This document shows, piece by piece, positions 33,452 through 41,728 of a stretch of 64,000 nt of DNA (position 1 is its first letter; each line of letters starts with the position of its first letter). The notes below the pieces were generated by a model. It saw only the letters and a list, made by a program, of their open reading frames with translations, was not told where the DNA came from and made no database searches. Source of the stretch: Rheinheimera sp. (lineage in GTDB: Bacteria > Pseudomonadota > Gammaproteobacteria > Enterobacterales > Alteromonadaceae). The stretch spans positions 331,460 through 395,459 of the forward strand of contig DPJG01000032.1 in assembly GCA_003543135.1 (NCBI GenBank), written 5' to 3'. The translations under genes were made by a program, and so were the position numbers.

Positions 33452-34153
33452 TTAACCGCCTAAACCCACATACACTGTTTGTACGTCGTCATCGTTGTCG
33501 ATGGCTTCGAGGAAAGCTTCTACTTCGGCGCGGGCGGCGTCATCGAGGCTTACCGGGTTCTTCGGTTTATAAATCAGCTTGGCTGAGCTGACGCTAAAAC
33601 CAAATTCCGGCAGGGCTTTTTGGACTAGGTCCAGATCGGTCGGTTCAGTGTAAAAAATCACACTGCCATCTTCATCCTGTTCAAAATCCTGGGCTCCGGC
33701 TTCAATAGCGGCAACTTCTACATCAGCGTCTTTGTTGTCGGCTGTGGCTTCAATAGCGCCTAAATAATCAAAGTCCCATGACACTGAACCTGAAGTGCCA
33801 AGCTGACCTTTACGGAACAAAATACGCATACTTTGGGCTGAACGGTTTTTGTTGTCGGTTAAACATTCAACAATGACCGGCACCTGATGTGGGGCAAAAC
33901 CTTCGTACACGACGTGCTCGTAGTTCACCGGGCCATCCAGTAAACCAGCACCTTTTTTTATGGCGCGTTCCAGCGTGTCTTTTGGCATTGAAGCTTTGCG
34001 GGCGGTTTCAATGGCTAAACGCAGTTTGGCGTTCATTGAAGGGTCGGCGCCGTTTTTTGCCGCCATCATAATTTCTTTGGCTAATTTGGTAAAAATACGG
34101 CCTTTGGCCGCTGCAGTATCCTGCTTATGTTTTGCTTTCCATTGTGCGCCCAT
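33452..34153 (-). CDS. YebC/PmpR family protein
   Basis: A 233-residue YebC/TACO1 family protein. The family N-terminus is seen at [28 protein letters not shown], followed by [28 protein letters not shown]. These proteins act as regulators, and recent work on the family supports a ribosome-associated role in translation of difficult sequences. ATG 34153 is the correct start: the open frame upstream of it continues for about 107 codons but with non-family sequence. It shares a divergent promoter region with the cytochrome b562 gene. Confidence 0.93.
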   Translation of the reverse strand: MGAQWKAKHKQDTAAAKGRIFTKLAKEIMMAAKNGADPSMNAKLRLAIETARKASMPKDTLERAIKKGAGLLDGPVNYEHVVYEGFAPHQVPVIVECLTDNKNRSAQSMRILFRKGQLGTSGSVSWDFDYLGAIEATADNKDADVEVAAIEAGAQDFEQDEDGSVIFYTEPTDLDLVQKALPEFGFSVSSAKLIYKPKNPVSLDDAARAEVEAFLEAIDNDDDVQTVYVGLGG

Positions 34154-34301
34154 GGCTACAATCTCGCTCTGTGCTGTGTGATCAAAGAAAATGCCGTAGT
34201 CTAGCCAAAGGGCCTGACCGGCGCAACAGCCACAGTGGGTACTGCAAGTGGATTTATGTTCTGTGCTAGAATGCCGGCTGTTTTTTTGACAAAGAGATGT
34301 T

Positions 34302-34772
34302 ATGAAGCTGCTGTCGTTATCCAGAGTTAAAAAATTCCCCCTATTGTTCTCTGTCTTCAGCCTGTGCTGTCTGAATCTGGCTTTGCATGCGCAGCCGCTG
34401 GAAGAGCAGGTAAGTGCAGCTGCCACTGCAACAGTTGAGGCCACTACAGATGTGGAGGCCACGATGAAAGCCATGGCGCTGTATTATAAAAAGGCGCTTG
34501 CTGCGGTTGATATTCCTCAAATGCAAAGTGAAATCAATGCTTTACAGCATGAAGTTGCCAGGGTGCAACAATATCAGTTTCCTGCAGAGAAACAGCCTTT
34601 ATTCCAGCAAGGGCTCAGTGAAGTGCAGCAACAATTGACGTTGGTGCAACAGACGCTTACGGCGGGCGATCTGCCGGCGGCAAAACAGCAGCTGGCTAAA
34701 GTCGATAGCCTGAAAAAGCAATATCATAAAGAGCGCAGCCCAAGTTTCTGGCAATTGTTGTTTGGCGGCTAA
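34302..34772 (+). CDS. Cytochrome b562-like periplasmic protein
   Basis: A 156-residue protein with a signal peptide to about residue 30 (ending LHAQ) and a four-helix-bundle domain like E. coli cytochrome b562. The haem-ligand positions appear conserved: Met near residue 55 in [15 protein letters not shown], and His near 142 in [12 protein letters not shown]. Spacing between helices matches, though overall identity looks low, so haem binding is likely but not certain. Cytochrome b562 carries electrons in the periplasm, with no settled role. It ends in a hydrophobic FWQLLFGG tail not seen in the E. coli protein. Confidence 0.78.
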   Translation: MKLLSLSRVKKFPLLFSVFSLCCLNLALHAQPLEEQVSAAATATVEATTDVEATMKAMALYYKKALAAVDIPQMQSEINALQHEVARVQQYQFPAEKQPLFQQGLSEVQQQLTLVQQTLTAGDLPAAKQQLAKVDSLKKQYHKERSPSFWQLLFGG

Positions 34773-34822
34773 CTTCTGATCAAGTTATAGGTTTTGAATA
34801 CTAAAAAAGGGAGCAATCTGGA

Positions 34823-35194
34823 ATGAATGGCTACGTGATGGTTGCGCTGGCTGCTTTTGGGATTGGTTTAGTGACCGGCAAATTAATTTACCAGCAACCA
34901 CCACAACTGGTGGCAGTGCCTGCTATTGGCGCTGTGCCGGAAGAGTATCTGGCACCTGTCAGCACAGGCGCTGCAGGTATTGCCGAGGGAAAAATGGCGC
35001 AAAACACTGGCGTCGAGCATGACTCTTTGTTTAGCGAAGCCGCCACAAACAGCAGTTTTTCCTGTGATGGCAGAACCATGTGCAGTCAGATGAATTCCAG
35101 GGAAGAAGCTGAATATTTTATTAAAAACTGCCCCAATACCAAGATGGATAGTGATTTTGACGGCATTCCCTGTGAAAGGGATAGCCGCTGGTAA
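34823..35194 (+). CDS. Excalibur calcium-binding domain protein
   Basis: A 123-residue protein with one N-terminal membrane anchor (about residues 5-20) and a C-terminal Excalibur domain (about 80-123). The domain shows its usual cysteines and acidic calcium loop: FSCDGRTMCSQMNS...DSDFDGIPCERD. Excalibur modules bind Ca2+ in extracytoplasmic proteins, often beside nuclease domains; here no partner domain is present. GGGAGC lies upstream of the ATG. It follows the b562 gene by 50 bases and may share its transcript. Confidence 0.86.
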   Translation: MNGYVMVALAAFGIGLVTGKLIYQQPPQLVAVPAIGAVPEEYLAPVSTGAAGIAEGKMAQNTGVEHDSLFSEAATNSSFSCDGRTMCSQMNSREEAEYFIKNCPNTKMDSDFDGIPCERDSRW

Positions 35195-35311
35195 GCACTG
35201 CACCCTGCAGGTAGCAGGTTCAGTAAGCCAACCAATAAGCCAAAGTGACCTTTGTTGCCTGTGATGCCGCTGACGCCCATAGCGCCGTGAAGTCAGTCAG
35301 ATCTGAAAACA

Positions 35312-35342
35312 AAAACAGCAGCACATGGTGCTGCTGTTTTTT
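35312..35342. terminator. Bidirectional terminator between the Excalibur gene and rraB
   Basis: AAAACAGCAGCAC (35312-35324) pairs perfectly with GTGCTGCTGTTTT (35328-35340) across a 3-nt loop, with T runs available on both strands. Confidence 0.85.
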
Positions 35343-35371
35343 ACAAGACGATGTGTTTAAAAACTCAGTTT

Positions 35372-35761
35372 TTAGTGCTGGTGATCACAGTCGTCATCAC
35401 ATTCGTGATCATCGGCAAAATCGTCGTCGCCGTCCTGATGTTGCATCACACCCCAGCCGTCGTTGTAACCGCCAAATTTTTTCGCAAATTTGTCCAGTTC
35501 GGCTTCTTTGGCGGTGATAGCGGCATGGTCCGGCACCATATTCAGGCTGACAATCAGTTCCCATTGCTCCAAATCATTAAAATTCAGTTCAACTTCGCCA
35601 CCTTCATCCAGTGCTGTTAACGCATTCAGTGCGGTTTCGGCTTTTTGTTTGTCCGGAAATACTAAATAAAAATCCAGCTCCAGGCTTTTGCTCAGATCCA
35701 CACCGGCGTCAGCCAGTGCCTGTAGCATATCGCCGTTGCCATCATCCGGGAATTGACTCAT
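35372..35761 (-). CDS. rraB: Ribonuclease E inhibitor RraB
   Basis: A 129-residue RraB protein, which binds the C-terminal scaffold of RNase E and alters its processing of selected mRNAs. The family blocks GNGDMLQALADAGVDLSK, LDFYLVFPDK and NFGGYNDGW-type FGGYNDGWGVMQ are present. The C-terminus is an acidic, His- and Cys-containing tail (DGDDDFADDHECDDDCDHQH), typical of RraB and possibly metal-binding. It is transcribed toward the terminator at 35312. The neighbouring acpH gene lies upstream on the same strand. Confidence 0.92.
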   Translation of the reverse strand: MSQFPDDGNGDMLQALADAGVDLSKSLELDFYLVFPDKQKAETALNALTALDEGGEVELNFNDLEQWELIVSLNMVPDHAAITAKEAELDKFAKKFGGYNDGWGVMQHQDGDDDFADDHECDDDCDHQH

Positions 35762-35834
35762 TGGGCTCTCCGTGAAGCAATAGTAGGGGAAAATTCTGCG
35801 CGCTAGTTTAGCAAGTTTTTAAAATGTCCGGCAG

Positions 35835-36437
35835 CTAATTTCCTGCGCCAGCTTGCTGCGCTTTGTTGTATTGCACAACAAAAGCCTGCAGGTTTGGAAA
35901 AAACTGCAAAAACAACTGCTCAAATTGCGGCTGATGGGCCATAACATCGGCAACAGCCCCGGAAAATTCGTTGGCAAATCGCAAACGACCGGCGATTCGA
36001 TCCAGCGCCAGGCCAATACCGTCAAGTGAGGCATAACTGCCAAACCAGTCCTGTGGCACCAGATAACTGATGGTGGTTGCCATGCGCTCTGGCATCAAAG
36101 CTCTGTCCTGCCACAGCTGCTGATAAAGACGGCTTTTATACACTACAAAAGGTTCAGGGTGAAAAGCCGGCCAATGTTTGATTAAGTAGTGATCAAACAA
36201 TAAATCCAGCGCCACTCCGGCAAAACGACGGCGTTTGGCGGCAAATAATAATTTGGCCTCACGCACTTCTTGTGCAGCGTCGGTAAAACGGTCAATGGCT
36301 CTGTGTTGCATCAGGCCTGCGGCAGTTGCGGGCGAAAGCGCAGTTAAATCAACACCACGGCAAAAATCTCCCAGTAAATTGCCAATCCGGGATTCGGTGT
36401 TGTTGTCAGCAAAATATAAATGCGCCAGATAGTTCAT
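35835..36437 (-). CDS. acpH: Acyl carrier protein phosphodiesterase AcpH
   Basis: A 200-residue ACP hydrolase (DUF479 family), which removes the 4'-phosphopantetheine arm from holo-ACP. The N-terminus MNYLAHLYFAD and the HD-like residues in GNLLGDFCRGVD and HRAIDRFTD are family marks; LDLLFDHYLIKHW is also diagnostic. The length is usual for the family. It sits 73 bases upstream of rraB on the same strand and 42 bases after the binding-protein gene, but no shared pathway is evident. Confidence 0.92.
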   Translation of the reverse strand: MNYLAHLYFADNNTESRIGNLLGDFCRGVDLTALSPATAAGLMQHRAIDRFTDAAQEVREAKLLFAAKRRRFAGVALDLLFDHYLIKHWPAFHPEPFVVYKSRLYQQLWQDRALMPERMATTISYLVPQDWFGSYASLDGIGLALDRIAGRLRFANEFSGAVADVMAHQPQFEQLFLQFFPNLQAFVVQYNKAQQAGAGN

Positions 36438-36479
36438 CTTTGGCCCGCAACAAGATTGCTGTTGTTTGCGTTGATGCAG

Positions 36480-37241
36480 TTATTCCGGCACACAAGCTTT
36501 GATATAAGAACACTGATGTTTTTGGGCATAAGAAACAATCGCTTGTTGCATCTGAGTTTGATGGGGCGAACGCGCCGACAACACGTAAAAAGTATCAATG
36601 CTACTGAGTGCCTTACGCTCTAGGTTTTTCAGTATGCTGGCATCTTTGGCTTGTGCATAAGCGCGAAACGGGCCGTCGTAAGTTAACAAATGCTGGCTGC
36701 GCTGATGCAAAAATAAGTCGCTGGCGCTGATAGCATCGGGTAAATCCACAGGAATAAAACCACGCTCAAGCAATTTGGCTCTTTGGCCCTGATAGTCAAA
36801 ACCTCGGATCAGCGCAACTGAGTTATCTCTGGGCGCCTGACCACGGTTTTTATGGCTGTACATCACCAGCTGCAACTCTGAGTAGGGGGGCGCCACAAAC
36901 AAATGCTGCCCCTGCTGCGGAGCCAGTGCTTTGGTGCTTTTAATATTGATGCTTAAATCCAGCTCACCGCTATCCAGCAGCAGATACATCCGCGCCGGGG
37001 TGACACAGACAGCTTCTACTTCAATCTGCTGCATGGCAAAAATGCGGCGGGTTAACTCAAAGCCTGGCCCACCACAACTTTGGCCATCGCTGCTGACAAT
37101 AAAATCAGGCGGAAAATTATGCAGCCCCATTTTGATATGTAAAGGCGCTGACGCGGCACAGGGCAGTGCAGCAAAAAGCATGACCAGCAGCGCACAGCGC
37201 AATATGACAAAGACTGCTAATAAGGGGGTTCTGGCCTGCAT
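36480..37241 (-). CDS. Periplasmic solute-binding protein, family 3-like
   Basis: A 253-residue protein with a signal peptide to about residue 31 (ending AASA) and a single periplasmic-binding domain of the SBP_bac_3 type. The usual opening IKMGLHNFPPDF and the second-lobe block GELDLSINIKST are present. No permease or ATPase gene is nearby, so it may be an orphan binding protein or a sensor module, like the protein encoded at 28285-29235, to which it shows only fold-level likeness. Confidence 0.82.
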   Translation of the reverse strand: MQARTPLLAVFVILRCALLVMLFAALPCAASAPLHIKMGLHNFPPDFIVSSDGQSCGGPGFELTRRIFAMQQIEVEAVCVTPARMYLLLDSGELDLSINIKSTKALAPQQGQHLFVAPPYSELQLVMYSHKNRGQAPRDNSVALIRGFDYQGQRAKLLERGFIPVDLPDAISASDLFLHQRSQHLLTYDGPFRAYAQAKDASILKNLERKALSSIDTFYVLSARSPHQTQMQQAIVSYAQKHQCSYIKACVPE

Positions 37242-37295
37242 AACATCACCTGAAGTTACTTCTGGCTTTGAGTATGAAAAGCCTGATGCTGAGTT

Positions 37296-38156
37296 TCAAG
37301 CCTTTTCTGTGGGCCTGGCAAATAAGGTCTGGGCAATACCACAGGCTAAAATAAGTACAACACCACTGACTTGCAGCAGGCTGAGGTTTTCCTGAAACAA
37401 CAGCCAGCCGGCCAGGATCACGGCCGCCGGTTCAATATAAGCCAAAGTGCCATAGACCCGGGTTGGCAGATGCTGCAGCGCGGTCAGCGCCCACAAAATA
37501 GCTAAAAACCCCGGGAAAATGCCGGCCAATAATATCCAGGGTAGATCCGCGCTGGCTGGTAAGGCGGCGTCTTGCCAAAACGGCAACACACATAAAGCGC
37601 CGATGGCCAGCTGGTAAAAGGTGCGTTGGTACAAAGACTGCGCCGGGTCTGGTTTTCGGTTGAGCAGTAAAAAAGCGCTGTATGCCAATAACGACAACAA
37701 ACCATACCCAAAACCGGGCAATTGTGCTGGTGTCAGCGCTAAATCCAGCTGAAATTGTTGCAGCATGGCAAAACCCAGCATGGCAAAAACAATACATAAA
37801 CTACTGGCAAAATTGAGTTTTTCATGAAAAAGCCAGTGGGCGGCAAGACTGGTCAGCGGCGGGGCCAGGTACACCAGCATAATGGCGTTGGCCAGGCTGA
37901 TAGTCTGGATAGCCTGTAAAAAACACAACATAAAACTGGCGAGCAACCCACCGTTGAGCCACACATGCCAATCAGGTTTGTGTTTGAGCACTCTGAGTTG
38001 CCCACGTGCCAACAGCAGCAGCGCCAGGCAAAAAGCCCCGACAAAAAGCCGGTAGAAAGTGAGTTCAGCAGCGCCAAGGCCGGAATAACGCGCGATAATG
38101 CCACTGCTGGCCATACAAAGGGCGGACAACAGCGCCAGTACTACATAAAAATTCAC
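37296..38156 (-). CDS. EamA family (DMT superfamily) transporter
   Basis: A 286-residue inner-membrane protein with ten predicted helices in two EamA repeats (about residues 1-140 and 150-280). Typical marks are SGIIARYSGLGAAELTFYRLFVGA in the first repeat and YGTLAYIEPAAVILAGWLLFQE in the second. EamA proteins export metabolites or amino acids; RhaT- and RarD-like members show similar layouts. The substrate cannot be inferred. A 184-base gap separates it from the glycosidase-like gene upstream. Confidence 0.9.
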   Translation of the reverse strand: MNFYVVLALLSALCMASSGIIARYSGLGAAELTFYRLFVGAFCLALLLLARGQLRVLKHKPDWHVWLNGGLLASFMLCFLQAIQTISLANAIMLVYLAPPLTSLAAHWLFHEKLNFASSLCIVFAMLGFAMLQQFQLDLALTPAQLPGFGYGLLSLLAYSAFLLLNRKPDPAQSLYQRTFYQLAIGALCVLPFWQDAALPASADLPWILLAGIFPGFLAILWALTALQHLPTRVYGTLAYIEPAAVILAGWLLFQENLSLLQVSGVVLILACGIAQTLFARPTEKA

Positions 38157-38340
38157 ATCTGATCCTTAGCTGGCAGCCGGTTAACCTTGGCTGGGGCTGC
38201 TTTTTTAGTCTGGCCGGCAAAACTGTGATTTGCGGCAAATTTTTCAACAGATATAGCGGTTGCCTGCTGAGCGCTTAGTCGTTTAGTGCTTAGCGTTAAG
38301 TGTTTAACAGGCCTGCGGCAGCTGCAGCAGGCATTTGTTG

Positions 38341-40926
38341 TTATTGCACTGCACTCCATAACAGGGCTTTGTGGATCACCGCCTGATTCAGTGGGCCGGT
38401 CTGACCGCCTTTGCCGCCGGTATAAAGCGCAAAATGTTGCAGGTAACTCATATTAAAACCATCCACAATGCTGATTTTGCACTCTGTGCCTGCCTTGGCT
38501 TCAAAGCTGGCGACTGTGGACAAGCCGGCTTCAGTGGCTGTAGCCAGATGCGGCATCACCAGTGTGCTCTGCTGCATCGGTAGTTCAGGGCATTGCACCT
38601 GCAGCTGTTTTACCACAGCGGTAATACCGGTATTTACCGGGCCATTGTCGATAAAATACTCCAGAGCCAGCCGCTGGGTGCCACTGTGGCTGATGTTGGC
38701 GCTCAGCTGCAGTTTTTGTTCAGGCAGCCCCCAGTTTTTAAACACCGGCAGGCCAAGATAATCGGTCGCGGTTAAATCATCACTTTGTAAAGTGTCGCCT
38801 GCCACAAACTGTTGCTGTTGGCCTGCGGTGCAGACAGTGCGGCTTGGCAGGGAGGTTAACGCAGTATCGGTGTAACTTTGCACCAGGGCATAACATTGCG
38901 AAACGTGGCCGCGGTCTTTATCCAGATAATGATCCCGCTGCTTTTTCAGATGCACTTTGGCGCCATTTTTATACAGGGTGAAACGGGTTTTTGTTTCACC
39001 ATTGGCATCAAATTTCAGCAAGGTTTCGCCTTTATCATTGCTGGTCAGGCTTAATAATGGCTGTTTTGGCGCAAACAACGCCCTTTGTTCAGCTGTACTC
39101 AGTTTTTGGTTGTCGGCCACTTTTAACATTCTGACTGGGCTTTGCTGCTGGGCTACAGGCGTAAGCACCATCTCAATCTGGTTTTGTTCGGTAGAAAAAT
39201 CATCCAGTTGCAGCTGCAGCTGATGGGCCGAGGTTAAGGCTTGTACCACGCCATTGATCCGCACTTCGGACAGCTGATAACTTTGTTGTTTGTTGGCTTT
39301 GCCCTGCAGCTGCAAGGTCAGTTGTACTGTGTTGCTGCCAAGACGCAGATTTTCCAGTTTCAGCTCGTTGCCAAGCTGCAGATCCTGCGCCAGCTGTGCC
39401 GGAATATAAGGGTTCAGCACCAGAGTACGGCCGGATACCGCCACACCAAATAAAGAGTTCACGATAAAGTCGTGATAAGCGGCCACAGACCAGAGCTGGC
39501 GCTCAGAGTTAATCACAGGACCGGATAATTCGCCGTCATCGACATGGGCTTTTTGGCTCAGCCATTCGAGATTTTCCATATTGGATAAATTAAAAGCCGC
39601 GCCCTGAAATAACGACATGGCAATTTTATGGAACAGTTCAGCATGCTGGCGCGACTTGGCCGCTCTTAATGCATAAGCGCTGACAAAAGGCCAGATGGCT
39701 CTGTTGTGGTAAATTGGCGTTTGTTGTTTGGCCGGAAAAAATACCGGTGGGCCGGCCTGGGTCAGCGGATAATTTTGTAAGATTTGATCAGCCTGCGCGT
39801 TTGATGCCACCTGATGGTTAATGGCCAGCGCTAAACCCAATAAATCATATTGTTGCACCGGCATAGGGTTAAATTCCTCGCCGAGATAACTGGCATATAA
39901 ACCTTGCTCTGCCAGCCAAAATGACTGGTTAATGGCGGTTTTCAGCTCATCGGCCCAGCGCGCAAACTGCGCAGCTGCTGCCGGCTCCTGAGTTTTGGCA
40001 GCTTCTGCAACAGCCTTTAGCGCGGCGTAGTGCAGCACATTGGTGGAGAGTGCATAAGACTGAGCCAGAAAGCGGGTGTCTTTGGCTGTCCAGTCCGGAT
40101 AATTTTGCTCGCGCCAGTCTAAAAAGGACGTTTCGCCCCGGTATAACCCCAGTTTTTCGCTGAAGATGTATTGCCTGTCCTGCAGCAGGGTATTTTTGGC
40201 AATGGGGTACCACTGCGCCTGCCAGGCTTGCTGCGCTTCAGTGCTGCTGCTATCGGCCATAGCGTTTAGCGTCAGGCCGCTGGCGGCTAAAATCCATACC
40301 ACCCGGTCTGAGCTGACAGGCCAGCTGCCGCCTGAGCCTGTGTCCTGCAGCGCCACTTCAATAGGCGACACCTGGCGTGCCACCAGTTCGGGCCGCACTT
40401 TGGAGGTTTTAAATAACAATGAGTTTCGGGCGCGCTCAGCATCAAGATAACCCAGTCCTAAATCCAGGCTGTAGGATAAATCGCGGGTCCAGACGTAATG
40501 CCATTTGGCGCCGGTTTCAAAACAAGGGCAGGGGACTGCTTGCTGATCGTTAAAACCCCAGTCGGTAATTTCATTGACGCTGTTCTGGTTTTTTTCCAGC
40601 TGCGCCAGGCTAAACAGGGCGTCAAATAACACATTCTGGCTACGAACCTGCAAATCGCCGGCACTGACACTCAGAGTTTTTGTTTTAACGGTTTGCACTG
40701 GCTCGGTGTTAGCGCTGCCATCGGCACTTTTGAGCGGCACAGCGTTACTTTGCAGGCTAAATTCCCGCTGACCATCGGCCAGCAATAAAGCCTCTATGTT
40801 CACCTTGCCAAATTTATTGGCATATTGCCGCTGCTGCTGGCTGGCTTCGCTGTTGGCCCAGGCACTCTGGCTCAGGCCGAGTAAGGTGGAGAAAAGTCCC
40901 AAAGCAAAATAAGAGCGCATAAGCAT
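38341..40926 (-). CDS. Secreted six-hairpin glycosidase-like protein
   Basis: An 861-residue secreted protein with a signal peptide to about residue 24 (ending SAWA). The central region (about 140-510) is an (alpha/alpha)6 barrel of the six-hairpin glycosidase type: WHYVWTRDLSYSLDLGLGYLD, the helical core, and HNRAIWPFVSAYALRAAK; candidate acidic residues occur in DDGEL and WTRD. C-terminal regions look like beta-sandwich modules. The likely substrate is an oligosaccharide, but whether it acts on alpha-glucan, rhamnoside or another glycan is not visible. ATG 40926 follows AAGGA. There is no adjacent sugar-transport gene. Confidence 0.75.
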   Translation of the reverse strand: MLMRSYFALGLFSTLLGLSQSAWANSEASQQQRQYANKFGKVNIEALLLADGQREFSLQSNAVPLKSADGSANTEPVQTVKTKTLSVSAGDLQVRSQNVLFDALFSLAQLEKNQNSVNEITDWGFNDQQAVPCPCFETGAKWHYVWTRDLSYSLDLGLGYLDAERARNSLLFKTSKVRPELVARQVSPIEVALQDTGSGGSWPVSSDRVVWILAASGLTLNAMADSSSTEAQQAWQAQWYPIAKNTLLQDRQYIFSEKLGLYRGETSFLDWREQNYPDWTAKDTRFLAQSYALSTNVLHYAALKAVAEAAKTQEPAAAAQFARWADELKTAINQSFWLAEQGLYASYLGEEFNPMPVQQYDLLGLALAINHQVASNAQADQILQNYPLTQAGPPVFFPAKQQTPIYHNRAIWPFVSAYALRAAKSRQHAELFHKIAMSLFQGAAFNLSNMENLEWLSQKAHVDDGELSGPVINSERQLWSVAAYHDFIVNSLFGVAVSGRTLVLNPYIPAQLAQDLQLGNELKLENLRLGSNTVQLTLQLQGKANKQQSYQLSEVRINGVVQALTSAHQLQLQLDDFSTEQNQIEMVLTPVAQQQSPVRMLKVADNQKLSTAEQRALFAPKQPLLSLTSNDKGETLLKFDANGETKTRFTLYKNGAKVHLKKQRDHYLDKDRGHVSQCYALVQSYTDTALTSLPSRTVCTAGQQQQFVAGDTLQSDDLTATDYLGLPVFKNWGLPEQKLQLSANISHSGTQRLALEYFIDNGPVNTGITAVVKQLQVQCPELPMQQSTLVMPHLATATEAGLSTVASFEAKAGTECKISIVDGFNMSYLQHFALYTGGKGGQTGPLNQAVIHKALLWSAVQ

Positions 40927-41195
40927 ACCTGTCCTTGCCGATAGAATCGGTTTGAGTTTAACAGGCTCTTGGCGCTGAGTGTATGGTGCAGGGTATAAAA
41001 AACGCTGCCAGGCAAAGACTTAGCAATAAGTTAACAAGAAATGCTGCCATCAGCCGGTACTGCTGAGGCTGATGTTGTTGCAGCAGTCGTAACAGCCGCC
41101 GCTGAAGTGACAACATAAATAACAGATGGTGCAAATAAAAAATGGTGCAAAAATGCGGCTTGTGGTTTATCAGGCCGAACTCTTTGCCCTCTGGT

Positions 41196-41672
41196 TTATT
41201 CTGCAACCGGGGGCAGACCGCTGAAAATCGCTTGCCGTTCTGCTTCAGTCAGCAGGGCTGAAAGGGCGGTACGCCTGCGGTATTTGCGGCTTTGCGCGTC
41301 ATCGCCAAGCAGGCTTTGCCGGAATAACTCTGGCTGATCCAGCTGCAATAAAGCAGTACTCCAGAACAGATATTCACCATGGCGCAGCAGTCCTTGCTGA
41401 TAACGCTCGTCCAGCTGCTGCTGAATACGGGTCGCCTGCTGCGGCGCCGCCAGCAGTTTTTCCACCATGGCCTGATGTAATAACCAGATCTGCTGATCAA
41501 GCTGACGTTCTTTGGCTGAGCTTTTTGCTTTTTGCCCGCGCTGTTGGCGGCGTGATTTAGGCTGCCAGGCGGGAGTGCTCAGCAGTTGACGCCGCTGTGG
41601 TATGGTGCTCTGCGCCGAAGTTTTGCTCTGTTGTTGCTCTTGTCGGTCTTGTGGTTTTTGTTGCTGATCCAT
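41196..41672 (-). CDS. Conserved-looking protein of unknown function
   Basis: I do not recognise this 158-residue protein. The N-terminal about 60 residues are Gln-, Lys- and Arg-rich and look disordered. The rest (about 60-150: LDQQIWLLHQAMVEKLLAAP, then RHGEYLFWSTALLQL) is helical and amphipathic. It has no signal peptide or membrane helix, so it is probably cytoplasmic. It lies 56 bases downstream of dnaE2 on the same strand, which could make it a passenger of the SOS operon, but nothing else ties it to that pathway. Confidence 0.6.
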   Translation of the reverse strand: MDQQQKPQDRQEQQQSKTSAQSTIPQRRQLLSTPAWQPKSRRQQRGQKAKSSAKERQLDQQIWLLHQAMVEKLLAAPQQATRIQQQLDERYQQGLLRHGEYLFWSTALLQLDQPELFRQSLLGDDAQSRKYRRRTALSALLTEAERQAIFSGLPPVAE

Positions 41673-41728
41673 ACCGTTGTTTTATCTGTTGTCGTTATTT
41701 TTTGCTGTTGCCGCCTGCAGCTTGCCTG

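Noticed and set aside
34154-34474. N-terminal extension of the yebC frame
   Set aside because: The family begins at MGAQWKAKH (34153); upstream residues are antisense to the cytochrome b562 gene.
40958-41206. 82-codon frame on the minus strand with one hydrophobic stretch
   Set aside because: It begins with TTG, lacks a ribosome-binding site, overlaps the end of the 41196-41672 gene, and resembles no family.
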